A stretch of DNA of 32,295 nt from Rhodobacteraceae bacterium UBA2776 (GCA_002352425.1 DEIK01000122.1:1-32295); one strand, 5' to 3'; shown: positions 17,351-25,657, counted from the first letter of the stretch. Numbers and translations: made by a program. Notes: generated by a model from the sequence alone, not told the origin.

Positions 17351-17947
17351 CTATTTGTTTCCAATTTGGAAAAGAAGCTGTCGGATCATTTCTTCAACTT
17401 GTGCAATAGGCACCGCCGATATCCGTTTTTCCAATCCCAACAGAACAATCCCATGCACCGAGGAAAACAGCGCCCGTGTCATCAGATCCAGTTCGGTTTT
17501 ATTTTTTTCAGGAAACAATTCTGCCAAGGGTGCAGCAATAAAACTGAACAACCTGCCCAATTCGTCCAGATACCACGCTGGTACGCGGGTGTCGGTCGAC
17601 ATTTCGATATCAAACAAGGCGCGCCAAAGATTGGCGTTCTCGGCCGCAAAATGCAGATAAGCATTAGACATCAGCACCAGCCGCTCATTCGGATCAACCG
17701 CCGCCGTCCCCATTTGCGAGGCTGCAACCACCTTCCCCATCCGTGCAAATGTGCGCGCATTGATAGCCATCGCAAGAGCGGCCAGATCGTCAAAGACATT
17801 ATAGATCGCCCCCAATGAACAACCCGCCTCAGCGGCAAGGTCACGCGCTTTCATTGAAACCAGACCGCCAACAATGACCTGCGCCTCTCCCGCATCAATC
17901 AGCCGCTCACGCAATTTCGCCTGACGTTCTTGAACTTTTCCAGCCAA
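17351..17947 (-). CDS. TetR/AcrR family transcriptional regulator
   Basis: About 198 residues. The N-terminal helix-turn-helix is clear: LIDAGEAQVIVGGLVSMKARDLAAEAGCSLGAIYNVFDD, with the LGAIYNVF recognition-helix motif. The C-terminal ligand domain is of the TetR_C type without a recognised subfamily. It lies directly upstream of pspA in the same direction. The frame extends to a GTG at 17998, which has no ribosome site; the TTG at 17947 has AAAAGGAAA seven bases upstream and places the HTH near the N-terminus, so I prefer it. With that start, operator site 4 falls in the promoter region, supporting autoregulation. Probably a repressor of itself and of pspA plus the YiaA/B-like gene, released by an unknown ligand. 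Confidence 0.9.
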   Translation of the reverse strand: MAGKVQERQAKLRERLIDAGEAQVIVGGLVSMKARDLAAEAGCSLGAIYNVFDDLAALAMAINARTFARMGKVVAASQMGTAAVDPNERLVLMSNAYLHFAAENANLWRALFDIEMSTDTRVPAWYLDELGRLFSFIAAPLAELFPEKNKTELDLMTRALFSSVHGIVLLGLEKRISAVPIAQVEEMIRQLLFQIGNK

Positions 17948-17964
17948 AAGGGGGTTTCCTTTTA

Positions 17965-17979
17965 TTGAACCATGTTCAA
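17965..17979. promoter_or_regulatory. Operator site 4, upstream of tetR
   Basis: TTGAAC-CAT-GTTCAA, the most symmetrical copy of the TGAAC-N3-GTTCA motif, just upstream of the tetR ribosome site if translation starts at 17947. Suggests autoregulation. Confidence 0.68.
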
Positions 17980-18013
17980 AAACTAACCCAAGGCGCACAC
18001 TTTGGAAAGCCGT

Positions 18014-18382
18014 TTATAGAAAACCGCGCCACTCCAATACGCCCAAAACCAACACTGTTACCACCACCAACACCATGGCCAGACTTCCAAGAATACCCAG
18101 CACGACCCCCTTACGCCGATCGGCTGCGTCCACGGTCTCCAAAAACGCCATACAAGCCTGATGCGCCTCCACGACGCGCTCATGGTTAACCATCCGACTT
18201 AACTTTGGATTCGTGTCCAGTGCCGTCGCTTCGGCCAAAAAGTTGGCCTCAAGCTTAATCCGCTTTGGCATCATCCGGCCGGTGTGCCGCAGTTTAGTCG
18301 CCAAATCCTTACCGCGAATCCCCAGCCGTTCTTTCATCTCGTCGGCCACTTCCATGGCCATTTCTTGAACAAACTCGGTCAA
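18014..18382 (-). CDS. Small protein with C-terminal membrane anchor, unknown function
   Basis: About 122 residues if translation starts at the TTG at 18382, which has GGGTGGGA six bases upstream; the frame is open back to a GTG at 18439 that lacks a spaced ribosome site. The soluble part is helical and charged (VQEMAMEVADEMKERLGIRGKDLATKLRHTGR) and a single C-terminal membrane helix follows (GVVLGILGSLAMVLVVVTVLVL). It resembles a Rhodobacterales family of tail-anchored proteins with no assigned role. Upstream of tetR on the same strand and divergent from the hydrolase gene. Confidence 0.65.
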   Translation of the reverse strand: MTEFVQEMAMEVADEMKERLGIRGKDLATKLRHTGRMMPKRIKLEANFLAEATALDTNPKLSRMVNHERVVEAHQACMAFLETVDAADRRKGVVLGILGSLAMVLVVVTVLVLGVLEWRGFL

Positions 18383-18478
18383 AATGCATCCCACCCTAAA
18401 TTCGGCCAACCTAGCAATCCGCAGCCGGACACTCAACACCTCTGGCCTATCCGGCCTCGCTTGGCTATGACCGATCGC

Positions 18479-19237
18479 ATGATAAACACGGTTTCAACAG
18501 GCACGCCAACTGATCAGCCGCCATTGCTGATAGTACATGGGCTATACGGATCGGCCCGCAATTGGGGCGCGATTGCCAAACGTCTATCGGAAGATCGACA
18601 GATTTTTTCCGTTGACCTGCGCAACCACGGGTCCAGCGATTGGACCAACAGCCACAGCTATCCTGACTTGGCGGCTGATCTGGCCGAAGTGATAGCATAC
18701 TATGGTGCGCCGATGGATGTGATCGGCCACTCAATGGGCGGCAAAGCCGCGATGGTTTTGGCGTTGCAGCACCCCGAATTGTTGCGCCGCCTGCTCGTCG
18801 CTGACATCGCACCGGTGACCTACACCCACACCCAAATCGGGTTCATTGCTGCCATGCGCGGACTTGATCTGTCACAGGTGGAAAAACGCTCAGACGCTGA
18901 TCGTTTGTTGGCAGCCGAGGTCAAAGACGATGGCATCCGCGCATTCCTGCTGCAATCGCTTGACATAAAGGACAAACGCTGGCGCCTAAACCTAGATGTG
19001 CTTGAAGTCGAAATGCCCAAAATCATGAGCTTCCCTGATTTAGGTAGCCAGTTTAACAATGCAACATTATTCCTGTCAGGCGGAGCATCCGATTACGTGC
19101 AGCGCGACCACCGCGAGGGGATCAAAACCTTGTTCCCCAAAGCCCGCTTTGCCCGCATTCCCGGCGCCGGCCACTGGCTCCACGCCGAAAAACCGCGCGA
19201 ATTTGTCCAAACCGCGCAGGCCTTTTTCAACGCTTAA
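18479..19237 (+). CDS. Alpha/beta hydrolase, YbfF-type esterase
   Basis: 252 residues. The alpha/beta-hydrolase core is intact: HGLYGSARNWG after strand 3, nucleophile S85 in GHSMGG, acid D205 in GGASDYV and H232 in GAGHWLHAEKP. The N-terminus (MINTVSTGTPTDQPPLLIVHGL) and the following segments match YbfF-like esterases, which hydrolyse short acyl or palmitoyl-CoA esters in vitro; the natural substrate is unknown. I prefer the ATG at 18479; an in-frame ATG at 18467 adds four residues. Cytoplasmic, no signal peptide. Confidence 0.9.
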   Translation: MINTVSTGTPTDQPPLLIVHGLYGSARNWGAIAKRLSEDRQIFSVDLRNHGSSDWTNSHSYPDLAADLAEVIAYYGAPMDVIGHSMGGKAAMVLALQHPELLRRLLVADIAPVTYTHTQIGFIAAMRGLDLSQVEKRSDADRLLAAEVKDDGIRAFLLQSLDIKDKRWRLNLDVLEVEMPKIMSFPDLGSQFNNATLFLSGGASDYVQRDHREGIKTLFPKARFARIPGAGHWLHAEKPREFVQTAQAFFNA

Positions 19238-19244
19238 ACGGCAT

Positions 19245-19430
19245 TCACCGCAAATTTGCGAGCTTTTTGGCGATCACCCAGGAAATTGGCAGCGCAAGGA
19301 TAAATCCAGCCGCGGCCGCGTAAATAATCGGCATCTTCGTATCATACCCAGCCGATAACACAGCAATAATTCCCGTACCCGCCAGCGTCCCAGACAGAAT
19401 CGTGTAGATCAAGAGCGTTAGTCGTAGCAT
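19245..19430 (-). CDS. 61-residue two-helix membrane protein
   Basis: Two hydrophobic helices (LLIYTILSGTLAGTGIIAVL and MPIIYAAAAGFILALPISWV) joined by a short polar loop, with a basic C-terminus. Similar short proteins in Rhodobacterales have, I believe, been mislabelled 'CTP synthetase'; nothing here supports an enzyme. The ATG at 19430 has GGAGGAGA just upstream. An FNR-like box and a matching -10 element stand upstream, so it may be made under low oxygen. It ends eight bases from the convergent hydrolase gene. Confidence 0.65.
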   Translation of the reverse strand: MLRLTLLIYTILSGTLAGTGIIAVLSAGYDTKMPIIYAAAAGFILALPISWVIAKKLANLR

Positions 19431-19461
19431 TGGGGTCTCCTCCAAGGAAAATCGTGGTCTT

Positions 19462-19510
19462 TCGGAAGTTATATGCAAGTTACGCGATGTGAGTCTTTGA
19501 TCTAAATCAG
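19462..19510 (-). promoter_or_regulatory. FNR/FnrL-like box and promoter for the 61-residue protein
   Basis: On the plus strand TTGAT-CTAA-ATCAG (19497-19510) matches the FNR consensus TTGAT-N4-ATCAA at all but the last position. On the minus strand TATAAC (19468-19473) lies where a -10 element should be if the box is centred at about -41.5, the class II activator position. The gene's ribosome site and ATG (19430) follow. The box abuts the stop of the upstream SLAC1-family gene. Confidence 0.55.
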
Positions 19511-20491
19511 TTATTCAGGCAGACAAATCTGGCCGCGCACAATGGCCAGCAATGTGCGCAAAGTCAGCACTGCGATCACCACAACCAGCACCAGCAACAA
19601 CGCAATTCCAATGGTCTCATGTGATGGCGATTCTGCCATTGCGCCATACCGAAACGACGCAATCGTCAGCGACGCCACAGGGAACGACAACGCCCAGAAC
19701 GACATTGCGAATGGCAAGTTCACGATGCGCGGAATTTGCGTCAACACGATCAGCGCGAAAACATAGCCAAGGCTCAACAGGATATGTGCAAAAGTATCTA
19801 TGCTTTGCGTCAATTGCAGATAGGAAATAAACGCCACGGCGGGCGGTGCGATCATAATCACAAGGGTTGGCAACAGCTTGCCCGGCAATGGTGTGTGGAA
19901 AATCAGCCGGTTCATCACAAGCGTCAACAATATGATCCAAAACATCAAACCACCTGAGAAAAACAACCATGAAATCTCAACATAACCCAGCTGTGCACCG
20001 GCCACCGGCACCACAACATTGCCAACGGCTGGGATGAACCATGCAGGGTTTATATGACTGTACTCAAACGGTTTATGACCAATCCAACGACCGATAATAG
20101 CCAGGGTCAACCCGCCCTGCATCACCGCACCAATGATCCATAGGATATTGGCGACCCCTTCATTCTCGGGCAGGAACGTCACCGCCATCAACAACAAAGT
20201 AATCGACGCCGCAGGGAAAAACGTCGCGCGGATCGGGTGGTTCCATTCCGCCTTTAGCGCGGCGGGGTGGATCAGAGACTTTGCCGCGTACCCGATTGTG
20301 ATTAAGATATAAACAACGACCGACACCCAAAACATGATGTTGCTGAACGGTCCGATCCATTCCAACACCCGACTGGCTGAATGCAGCGCCAACGTCAGGC
20401 CAAACAGGCCCATAGTGATGGCGTAGAAGGTGATCGGAAAGTTCACCAAACGGTTCCCAGCTACGGGGATGGGTTGTTCTGCGTCTGCCAT
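19511..20491 (-). CDS. SLAC1/TehA-type anion channel family protein
   Basis: 326 residues with about ten membrane helices. The order FPITFYAITMGLFGLTLAL (first helix), NPAWFIPAVGNVVVPVAGAQLG and the final repeated hydrophobic segments match the tellurite-resistance/dicarboxylate (TDT) and SLAC1 group. Such proteins pass anions or dicarboxylates across the inner membrane; the substrate cannot be told. It lies about 95 bases after the lepA stop on the same strand, with no firm sign of an operon. Confidence 0.88.
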   Translation of the reverse strand: MADAEQPIPVAGNRLVNFPITFYAITMGLFGLTLALHSASRVLEWIGPFSNIMFWVSVVVYILITIGYAAKSLIHPAALKAEWNHPIRATFFPAASITLLLMAVTFLPENEGVANILWIIGAVMQGGLTLAIIGRWIGHKPFEYSHINPAWFIPAVGNVVVPVAGAQLGYVEISWLFFSGGLMFWIILLTLVMNRLIFHTPLPGKLLPTLVIMIAPPAVAFISYLQLTQSIDTFAHILLSLGYVFALIVLTQIPRIVNLPFAMSFWALSFPVASLTIASFRYGAMAESPSHETIGIALLLVLVVVIAVLTLRTLLAIVRGQICLPE

Positions 20492-20586
20492 ATCAGTCGT
20501 CCATATTTGGGTTTCTATACAGCCTTCTAACAGGTTTTTAGCAGCGACGGATAGAGACCGATTGCCACCCCAAACGATTTTTCGAC

Positions 20587-22386
20587 TTAGTCATCCATCT
20601 TCAACGCCGAGATAAACGCCGACTGCGGGATTTCCACCCGTCCGAACTGGCGCATCTTCTTTTTACCCTTCTTCTGCTTTTCCAGCAGTTTCTTCTTACG
20701 TGACGCATCCCCACCATAGCATTTCGCCGTCACGTCTTTGCGCATTGCCGACAGGGTTTCGCGGGCAATCACGCGGCCGCCAATCGCAGCTTGGATCGGG
20801 ATTTTGAACATGTGGCGCGGGATCAAATCTTTGAGCTTTTCAACCATCGCACGACCACGTGCCTCGGCGCGCTCAGCGTGAACCATAGTTGACAGTGCAT
20901 CCACTGGCTCCTCGTTGACCAGAATCGACATCTTGACCAACCGATCCTCACGATACCCTTCAAGCGCATAATCAAACGAGGCATAACCCTTGGTCACCGA
21001 TTTCAGACGGTCATAAAAATCAAACACAACTTCGTTCAGCGGCAGATCATAAACCACCATCGCGCGCGATCCTGCATAAGTCAGGTCCAGCTGCAAACCA
21101 CGGCGATCATGACAAAGCTTCAGAACATCGCCAAGGTATTCGTCTGGCACCAAAATGGTCGCCTTGATGCGCGGTTCTTCCAGGTGATCAACCAGCGACA
21201 TGTCGGGCATGTCGGCAGGGTTGTGCAGCTCAATCATGGTTCCGTCACGCTGGTAAATATGGTAGATTACCGAGGGCGCGGTGGTGATCAGGTCGATATC
21301 ATACTCGCGCTCCAACCGGTCGCGGATCACCTCAAGATGCAACAGCCCAAGGAAACCGCACCGAAATCCAAAACCCAATGCCGCCGAGGTTTCCATTTCG
21401 GATGAAAACGACGCGTCATTCAGGGAAAGCTTGCTAATCGCTTCGCGCAGGTCCTCGAATTCAGCATTGTCGACAGGAAATAGCCCACAAAATACCACAG
21501 GTTGCGCAGGCTTAAAGCCTGGCAATGCTTCTGCACAGCCCTGTTTTTCATGCGTAATCGTATCGCCGACCCTTGTGTCACGAACCTGTTTAATGCTGGC
21601 CGTCAAAAAGCCCATTTCCCCAGGCCCGAGCGCCTCGATGTGCTCCATCTCTGGGCGAAACACGCCAATCCGGTCCACCGGATAAACGGCGTCGGTATTT
21701 ATCATCCGGATGCGGTCACCTTTTTTCAGCACCCCGTCGATGATGCGCACCAACACGATAACCCCAAGATAGGCATCATACCAACTGTCAACCAGCATAG
21801 CCTTGAGCGGCGCATTTACGTCGCCAACGGGTGCTGGCAAATGCGTGACAATCGCCTCAAGGGTTTCGTGGATCCCTTGACCAGTTTTTGCGCTGACCTG
21901 AATGGCACCCGAGGCGTCAATGCCGATCACGTCTTCAATCTGTTCCGCAACCCGTTCGGGCTCGGCGGCAGGCAAATCAATCTTGTTCAAGATCGAGACG
22001 ATCTCATGATCCGCGTCAATCGCTTGATAAACATTGGCCAAAGTTTGCGCCTCTACGCCTTGCGAAGAATCGACCACCAGCAGCGACCCTTCTACGGCCC
22101 GCATTGACCGTGAAACCTCATAGGCGAAATCGACATGACCGGGGGTGTCGATCAGGTTCAACACATAGGTTTCACCATCATCCGCCTTATAGTCGATGCG
22201 CACGGTGTTTGCCTTGATGGTGATGCCGCGCTCACGCTCAATATCCATCGTGTCCAGCAACTGTTGTTGCATATCACGTTCTTTCACCGTGCCGGTTTCT
22301 TGAATCAACCGGTCGGCAAGCGTGGATTTCCCGTGGTCAATATGCGCCACGATCGAGAAATTGCGAATTTTGTCTAAATCTGTCAT
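20587..22386 (-). CDS. lepA: Elongation factor 4 (back-translocating GTPase)
   Basis: 599 residues, standard for LepA. Ribosome-associated GTPase that acts on stalled or faulty elongation and ribosome assembly. G1 is AHIDHGKST (residues 14-22), G3 is DTPGHVDF and G4 is NKID. EF-G-like domains II, III and V follow, and the LepA-specific C-terminal domain ends in a lysine-rich segment (SRKKKLLEKQKKGKKKMR). ATG at 22386. Confidence 0.98.
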   Translation of the reverse strand: MTDLDKIRNFSIVAHIDHGKSTLADRLIQETGTVKERDMQQQLLDTMDIERERGITIKANTVRIDYKADDGETYVLNLIDTPGHVDFAYEVSRSMRAVEGSLLVVDSSQGVEAQTLANVYQAIDADHEIVSILNKIDLPAAEPERVAEQIEDVIGIDASGAIQVSAKTGQGIHETLEAIVTHLPAPVGDVNAPLKAMLVDSWYDAYLGVIVLVRIIDGVLKKGDRIRMINTDAVYPVDRIGVFRPEMEHIEALGPGEMGFLTASIKQVRDTRVGDTITHEKQGCAEALPGFKPAQPVVFCGLFPVDNAEFEDLREAISKLSLNDASFSSEMETSAALGFGFRCGFLGLLHLEVIRDRLEREYDIDLITTAPSVIYHIYQRDGTMIELHNPADMPDMSLVDHLEEPRIKATILVPDEYLGDVLKLCHDRRGLQLDLTYAGSRAMVVYDLPLNEVVFDFYDRLKSVTKGYASFDYALEGYREDRLVKMSILVNEEPVDALSTMVHAERAEARGRAMVEKLKDLIPRHMFKIPIQAAIGGRVIARETLSAMRKDVTAKCYGGDASRKKKLLEKQKKGKKKMRQFGRVEIPQSAFISALKMDD

Positions 22387-22475
22387 AGAAAGAGGATATG
22401 AGGGGGTTTGGCGGCATGGTCAATGGGCAGTCCCAAAACCAACCCGACTTGGCCATATTTAATGCCCAAACGCTG

Positions 22476-23174
22476 CTACTGTCGAATAATATCCGCAATT
22501 CGCCGACCAATTTCGCGGCTGGCCTTCAAGGAGGGATGAATCATATCTAACCCGTGATAGGATCGGTCGCCAAAGGGCACCATTCCAGCCAGCGACAGGA
22601 AATAGACCCCTGCATCGGCCTTGGCCATCTCGTCAATCCGGCGCTCCAATTCATCGCCATCGTCTTTACAGCTCTCAATCGGCGAACCGACACCAGGGCT
22701 GCGCAAATATCCAACATAGATCACCCGGGCGCCGGTTTTACGTAAATTGCCCACCAACCGCGGAATTTCACCATTTAGACCGCTGTCCGAGATCAACCGA
22801 TTGATCCTGCGCTCGCACGCATGGCAACCACAGCCAAACCATAAATCATTGCCACCACCGTTTAAAATAACCCAGTCCCACTTACCGGACCGGTATTGTT
22901 TGGCGATCTTCATTCCCATAGCACCGGAAATCGGCAATCCGTAGACAATGCGCGCACCCGCAACAGAGCGATCGGAAACCTTTACACCCAGAGCTTTTCC
23001 CACGACATGTGACACCGCGCGTTTGGAAATCGAATGCGCCGACAGCAGGGAATCGCCCATCGTCAGGATCTTAGGCCGACTGTCGCGCGCCACCGCCTGG
23101 CTGCCGCTCGCAACGAGCAAAACCAACAGGGCAAGTACGAACACAGCTTGTTTATATAGGTTAACGATCTTCAT
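22476..23174 (-). CDS. Secreted SGNH/GDSL hydrolase family protein
   Basis: 232 residues with an N-terminal signal peptide (VFVLALLVLLVASGSQAVA). The SGNH catalytic set is in place: GDS with S42 (block I), a glycine in block II, GGGND with N109 (block III) and D210-x-x-H213 (block V). Directly after block III lies a CGCHAC segment (C115, C117, C120) plus C169, unusual for the family and likely to form disulfides. Predicted periplasmic esterase or lipase; the substrate is unknown. The frame extends upstream to 23357, but MKIVNLYKQ gives the signal peptide, so the ATG at 23174 is chosen. Divergent from the PfkB-family kinase gene. Confidence 0.82.
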   Translation of the reverse strand: MKIVNLYKQAVFVLALLVLLVASGSQAVARDSRPKILTMGDSLLSAHSISKRAVSHVVGKALGVKVSDRSVAGARIVYGLPISGAMGMKIAKQYRSGKWDWVILNGGGNDLWFGCGCHACERRINRLISDSGLNGEIPRLVGNLRKTGARVIYVGYLRSPGVGSPIESCKDDGDELERRIDEMAKADAGVYFLSLAGMVPFGDRSYHGLDMIHPSLKASREIGRRIADIIRQ

Positions 23175-23369
23175 TTTTCTAATTTGCACCAAAAATGTTA
23201 AGAATTCCTTGTTTAAGATGTTCAGGAAATGTGGCCTCATCATGGCACGCTGCGCATTATGTCCAAAGAATTTGTCACCCATCGCCTTTTCACCATCCGG
23301 TTGCGTCTGAACGCCTGATCTGGGATTGTGAAAACAACCACCCCACAGCCCGAACAAAGGTCACGCCAA

Positions 23370-24329
23370 ATGACAACCGCAACTGAGATTCTAACCATCA
23401 CCCTGAACCCGACGGTAGATGTCTCAACCGGCGCAAAACGGGTGCGGGCAGGACATAAAATCCGCTGCGACGCGCCCATGCGCGATCCGGGCGGTGGTGG
23501 GGTCAATGTGGCCCGCGCAATCCGGCTTTTGGGCGGTGAGGCACGCGCCTTTGCTGCCGTGGGTGGGCACATGGGGCGCGTTTTTCTGGGGCTGCTTCAA
23601 ACCGAGGGCGTGCAGGTACATCCCTTTGATGTAAAGGGGGAAACGCGCGAGAGTATGGCCGTGATTGAATATAAAACAGGCAAACAATACCGGTTTGTGA
23701 TGCCAGGCCCACACTGGGACGCGACCCAAGTCGGCGCCGCCCTTTTGCAGATCAATGCAGTGGTGCCAAAACAGGGCTATGTGGTGCTGAGCGGCAGTAA
23801 TCCCCCCGGTGTACCTAACGATTTCCCCGCCCAACTAAGACGCGCCATTGTAAGCACAGATGCGCGATTGATTGTCGACACATCGACCAAGGCGTTGCGC
23901 CTGATGGCCGAGACCCCGACCGACCCGCCCTACCTATTACGCATGGACAAATCCGAAGCCGACGAGCTGGCTGGTGGCCCGTTAGAAACCGTCCCCGAAC
24001 TGGCCAAATTCGCCGCAACACTGGTCACGCGTGGCGTTGCGCAGGTGATCGTGATGGCTTTGGGACCAAAAGGATCTGTGCTGGTTTCCAAGGACCAAAG
24101 TTGGCACGCGGCAGCCGCTGACGTGCCCGTGCGCAGCAAGGTCGGCGCGGGCGACAGCTTTGTCGGCGCACTGACCTTGGCCTTGGCACGAGGCGAGGCC
24201 CCGCAACACGCATTGCAAAAAGGCACCGCGGCTGCCAGCGCTGCCGTGATGACCGACGCCACCCGCCTGTGTTTGCGGGGCGAGGCCGAGGGGTTGGTGG
24301 CACAATGCCCGCTGGTGCAACTGAGCTAG
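23370..24329 (+). CDS. PfkB-family hexose kinase (1-phosphofructokinase-like)
   Basis: 319 residues. Ribokinase/PfkB fold with the N-terminal signature GGGGVNVARAIRLLGGEA (41-58) and the C-terminal anion-hole and catalytic segment VGAGDSFVGALTLALARGE (258-276, base D262). The LTITLNPTVDVST start is typical of the 1-phosphofructokinase/tagatose-6-phosphate kinase subfamily, so the substrate is likely a sugar phosphate, but not certain. The ATG at 23370 is preceded by AAAGG; an upstream in-frame ATG at 23328 would start in a basic, unstructured leader. No sugar transporter is adjacent. Confidence 0.9.
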   Translation: MTTATEILTITLNPTVDVSTGAKRVRAGHKIRCDAPMRDPGGGGVNVARAIRLLGGEARAFAAVGGHMGRVFLGLLQTEGVQVHPFDVKGETRESMAVIEYKTGKQYRFVMPGPHWDATQVGAALLQINAVVPKQGYVVLSGSNPPGVPNDFPAQLRRAIVSTDARLIVDTSTKALRLMAETPTDPPYLLRMDKSEADELAGGPLETVPELAKFAATLVTRGVAQVIVMALGPKGSVLVSKDQSWHAAAADVPVRSKVGAGDSFVGALTLALARGEAPQHALQKGTAAASAAVMTDATRLCLRGEAEGLVAQCPLVQLS

Positions 24330-24485
24330 GTTTACCAACTGCGGCGAATTTGCACCCACCTTTCGCGTCTATGATCTGGGGGAATTGAAATGGGGGTTAG
24401 AATCAGCGATACTGCGGCCTGAGCATATCATGATTTGGGCGACACTCGAACAATCGAGGCACCCATTTGGCAAGAGGCAAGCACC

Positions 24486-24803
24486 ATGAAACACATTCTA
24501 TTGGCAGTATTTATTGCCGCCCTGACACTTCCCACAACGGCCCCCACCGCCAACGCCGCTGGTAAAATCCAGCGCGCTTGTATGAAATCGGACCGGCCTG
24601 CCGCATCACGCCCCCTGTGCCGTTGCATCCAAAAGACCGCAAATCGTGTGCTGACCCGCAGCGATCGAACCTTGGCCGCCAAGTTTTTCAAGGATCCGCA
24701 AATGGCTCAGGACGTGCGCCAATCAGACAACGCCCGCAAAGAAGCCTTCTGGAAGCGCTACAAAGAGTTTGGCTCAACTGCAGCGGCGATTTGCGGGAGT
24801 TAA
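24486..24803 (+). CDS. Small secreted protein, unknown function
   Basis: 105 residues: signal peptide (MKHILLAVFIAALTLPTTAPTANA), then a compact helical domain with cysteines in ACMKSDRP, LCRCIQ and a final AICGS. Homologues in Rhodobacterales are common and, I believe, sometimes mislabelled as 'arginine transporter'; the sequence has no transporter features. It is predicted to be periplasmic with disulfide bonds. The ATG at 24486 with AGAGGC upstream is preferred over the in-frame ATG at 24435. Confidence 0.72.
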   Translation: MKHILLAVFIAALTLPTTAPTANAAGKIQRACMKSDRPAASRPLCRCIQKTANRVLTRSDRTLAAKFFKDPQMAQDVRQSDNARKEAFWKRYKEFGSTAAAICGS

Positions 24804-25094
24804 GTTGGAAAAATAGTTACGACCCGCTGGCCGTATGTCAGCTCTCCCAATCGAAAATAGGGAGACGTGATAAATCTTTGCCTGCACAAAGCACCTCTTT
24901 TGCCATCAATAGTCACCCCCTAATTCTGCCTTGAACTTAAGGTTTCCCTCTACAAACCGATATAGTCCATCAAAGGCTAACCCGAATTCACCCACGGAGC
25001 AAAAGTGCCGGGAGTATGAAGGTGAACTCCCCTGTTGCTTCACATTTATCAACTATTCGATTGGTGGTCACGGCCACCTTTCTAACGAGTTCTT
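24804..25094. other. Intergenic stretch, AT-richer than its neighbours
   Basis: No gene is firmly supported. The stretch is AT-richer than its neighbours. TCTCCC (24843-24848) and GGGAGA (24860-24865) could form a weak hairpin after the small secreted protein gene. On the minus strand an open frame of 36 codons (24988-25098) begins in an ATGA overlap with the phosphatase stop, and a further short open stretch follows it in another frame. The region may hold a decayed or very small gene. Confidence 0.3.
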
Positions 25095-25098
25095 TCAT
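24988..25098 (-). CDS. Possible 36-residue ORF coupled to the phosphatase gene
   Basis: Starts with ATG overlapping the phosphatase stop (ATGA) and reads MKELVRKVAVTTNRIVDK onwards to a TGA at 24988. It resembles nothing I know. The coupling overlap is suggestive, but the length is within chance expectation and no ribosome site is seen. A plus-strand ORF of 80 codons covers the same region, which weakens the case. Confidence 0.2.
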   Translation of the reverse strand: MKELVRKVAVTTNRIVDKCEATGEFTFILPALLLRG

Positions 25099-25562
25099 AC
25101 CGCCACTTCCTTCTCCAGCCACGAAATCAACCCCGCACTAGCCTCCTCAATCAACGTCAACGCGCCCTCATAATCGCGGGTGAAATATGGATCAGGGATG
25201 TCGCTGGCTTTGCTGTCAGATGTGTAGTCGGTGAACAAGCGGATTGGCGTCGTATTCCCGTTCGGACGCTTGGTTTTCATATCCGCGACGTTGTCCATGT
25301 CCATCCCAATCAGCAGATCAAAATCGTCGAAATCAGCCGCCGAGAACTGACGGGCGCGCAGTTCGGACAGATCATACCCGCGCGCCGACGCCGCGTCTTG
25401 CATGGGCGCATAGGGGGCCTTGCCAATGTGATAGCCTGCTGTGCCAGCACTATCCAAACTCACGTCTAGTCCAGCCTGTTTACTCAACGAACTAAACACC
25501 GCTTCGGCAGCGGGAGAGCGGCAGATGTTGCCAAGACAAACGAACAGGATACGGGTGGTCAT
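25095..25562 (-). CDS. Low-molecular-weight protein-tyrosine phosphatase
   Basis: 155 residues. The P-loop VCLGNICRSPAAEA carries the nucleophile C9 and R15; the general acid is D124 in DPYF. Length and residues match bacterial LMW-PTPases of the Wzb/YwlE type. It removes phosphate from tyrosine (or arginine, for YwlE-like members) on proteins, often in exopolysaccharide control. No partner tyrosine kinase gene is in the window. ATG at 25562. Confidence 0.95.
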   Translation of the reverse strand: MTTRILFVCLGNICRSPAAEAVFSSLSKQAGLDVSLDSAGTAGYHIGKAPYAPMQDAASARGYDLSELRARQFSAADFDDFDLLIGMDMDNVADMKTKRPNGNTTPIRLFTDYTSDSKASDIPDPYFTRDYEGALTLIEEASAGLISWLEKEVAV

Positions 25563-25598
25563 AGATGCCTCTTTACTATTTCCCCAACCCTACCCCAC

Positions 25599-25633
25599 AA
25601 AAAAACCCGCGACCAGTGTGATGGACGCGGGCT
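25599..25633 (-). terminator. Rho-independent terminator of the copper pair
   Basis: CCCGCG (25606-25611) pairs with CGCGGG (25626-25631), with a CCA/TGG inner pairing; on the minus strand it is followed by TTTTTTT. It ends transcription from the PCu(A)C gene. Confidence 0.85.
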
Positions 25634-25657
25634 TCGGGGCTATAGTGTAGTGACGCG

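Noticed and set aside
24931..25173. 80-codon plus-strand ORF
   Set aside because: It overlaps the 3' end of the phosphatase gene on the other strand, lacks a ribosome site and has no recognisable motif.
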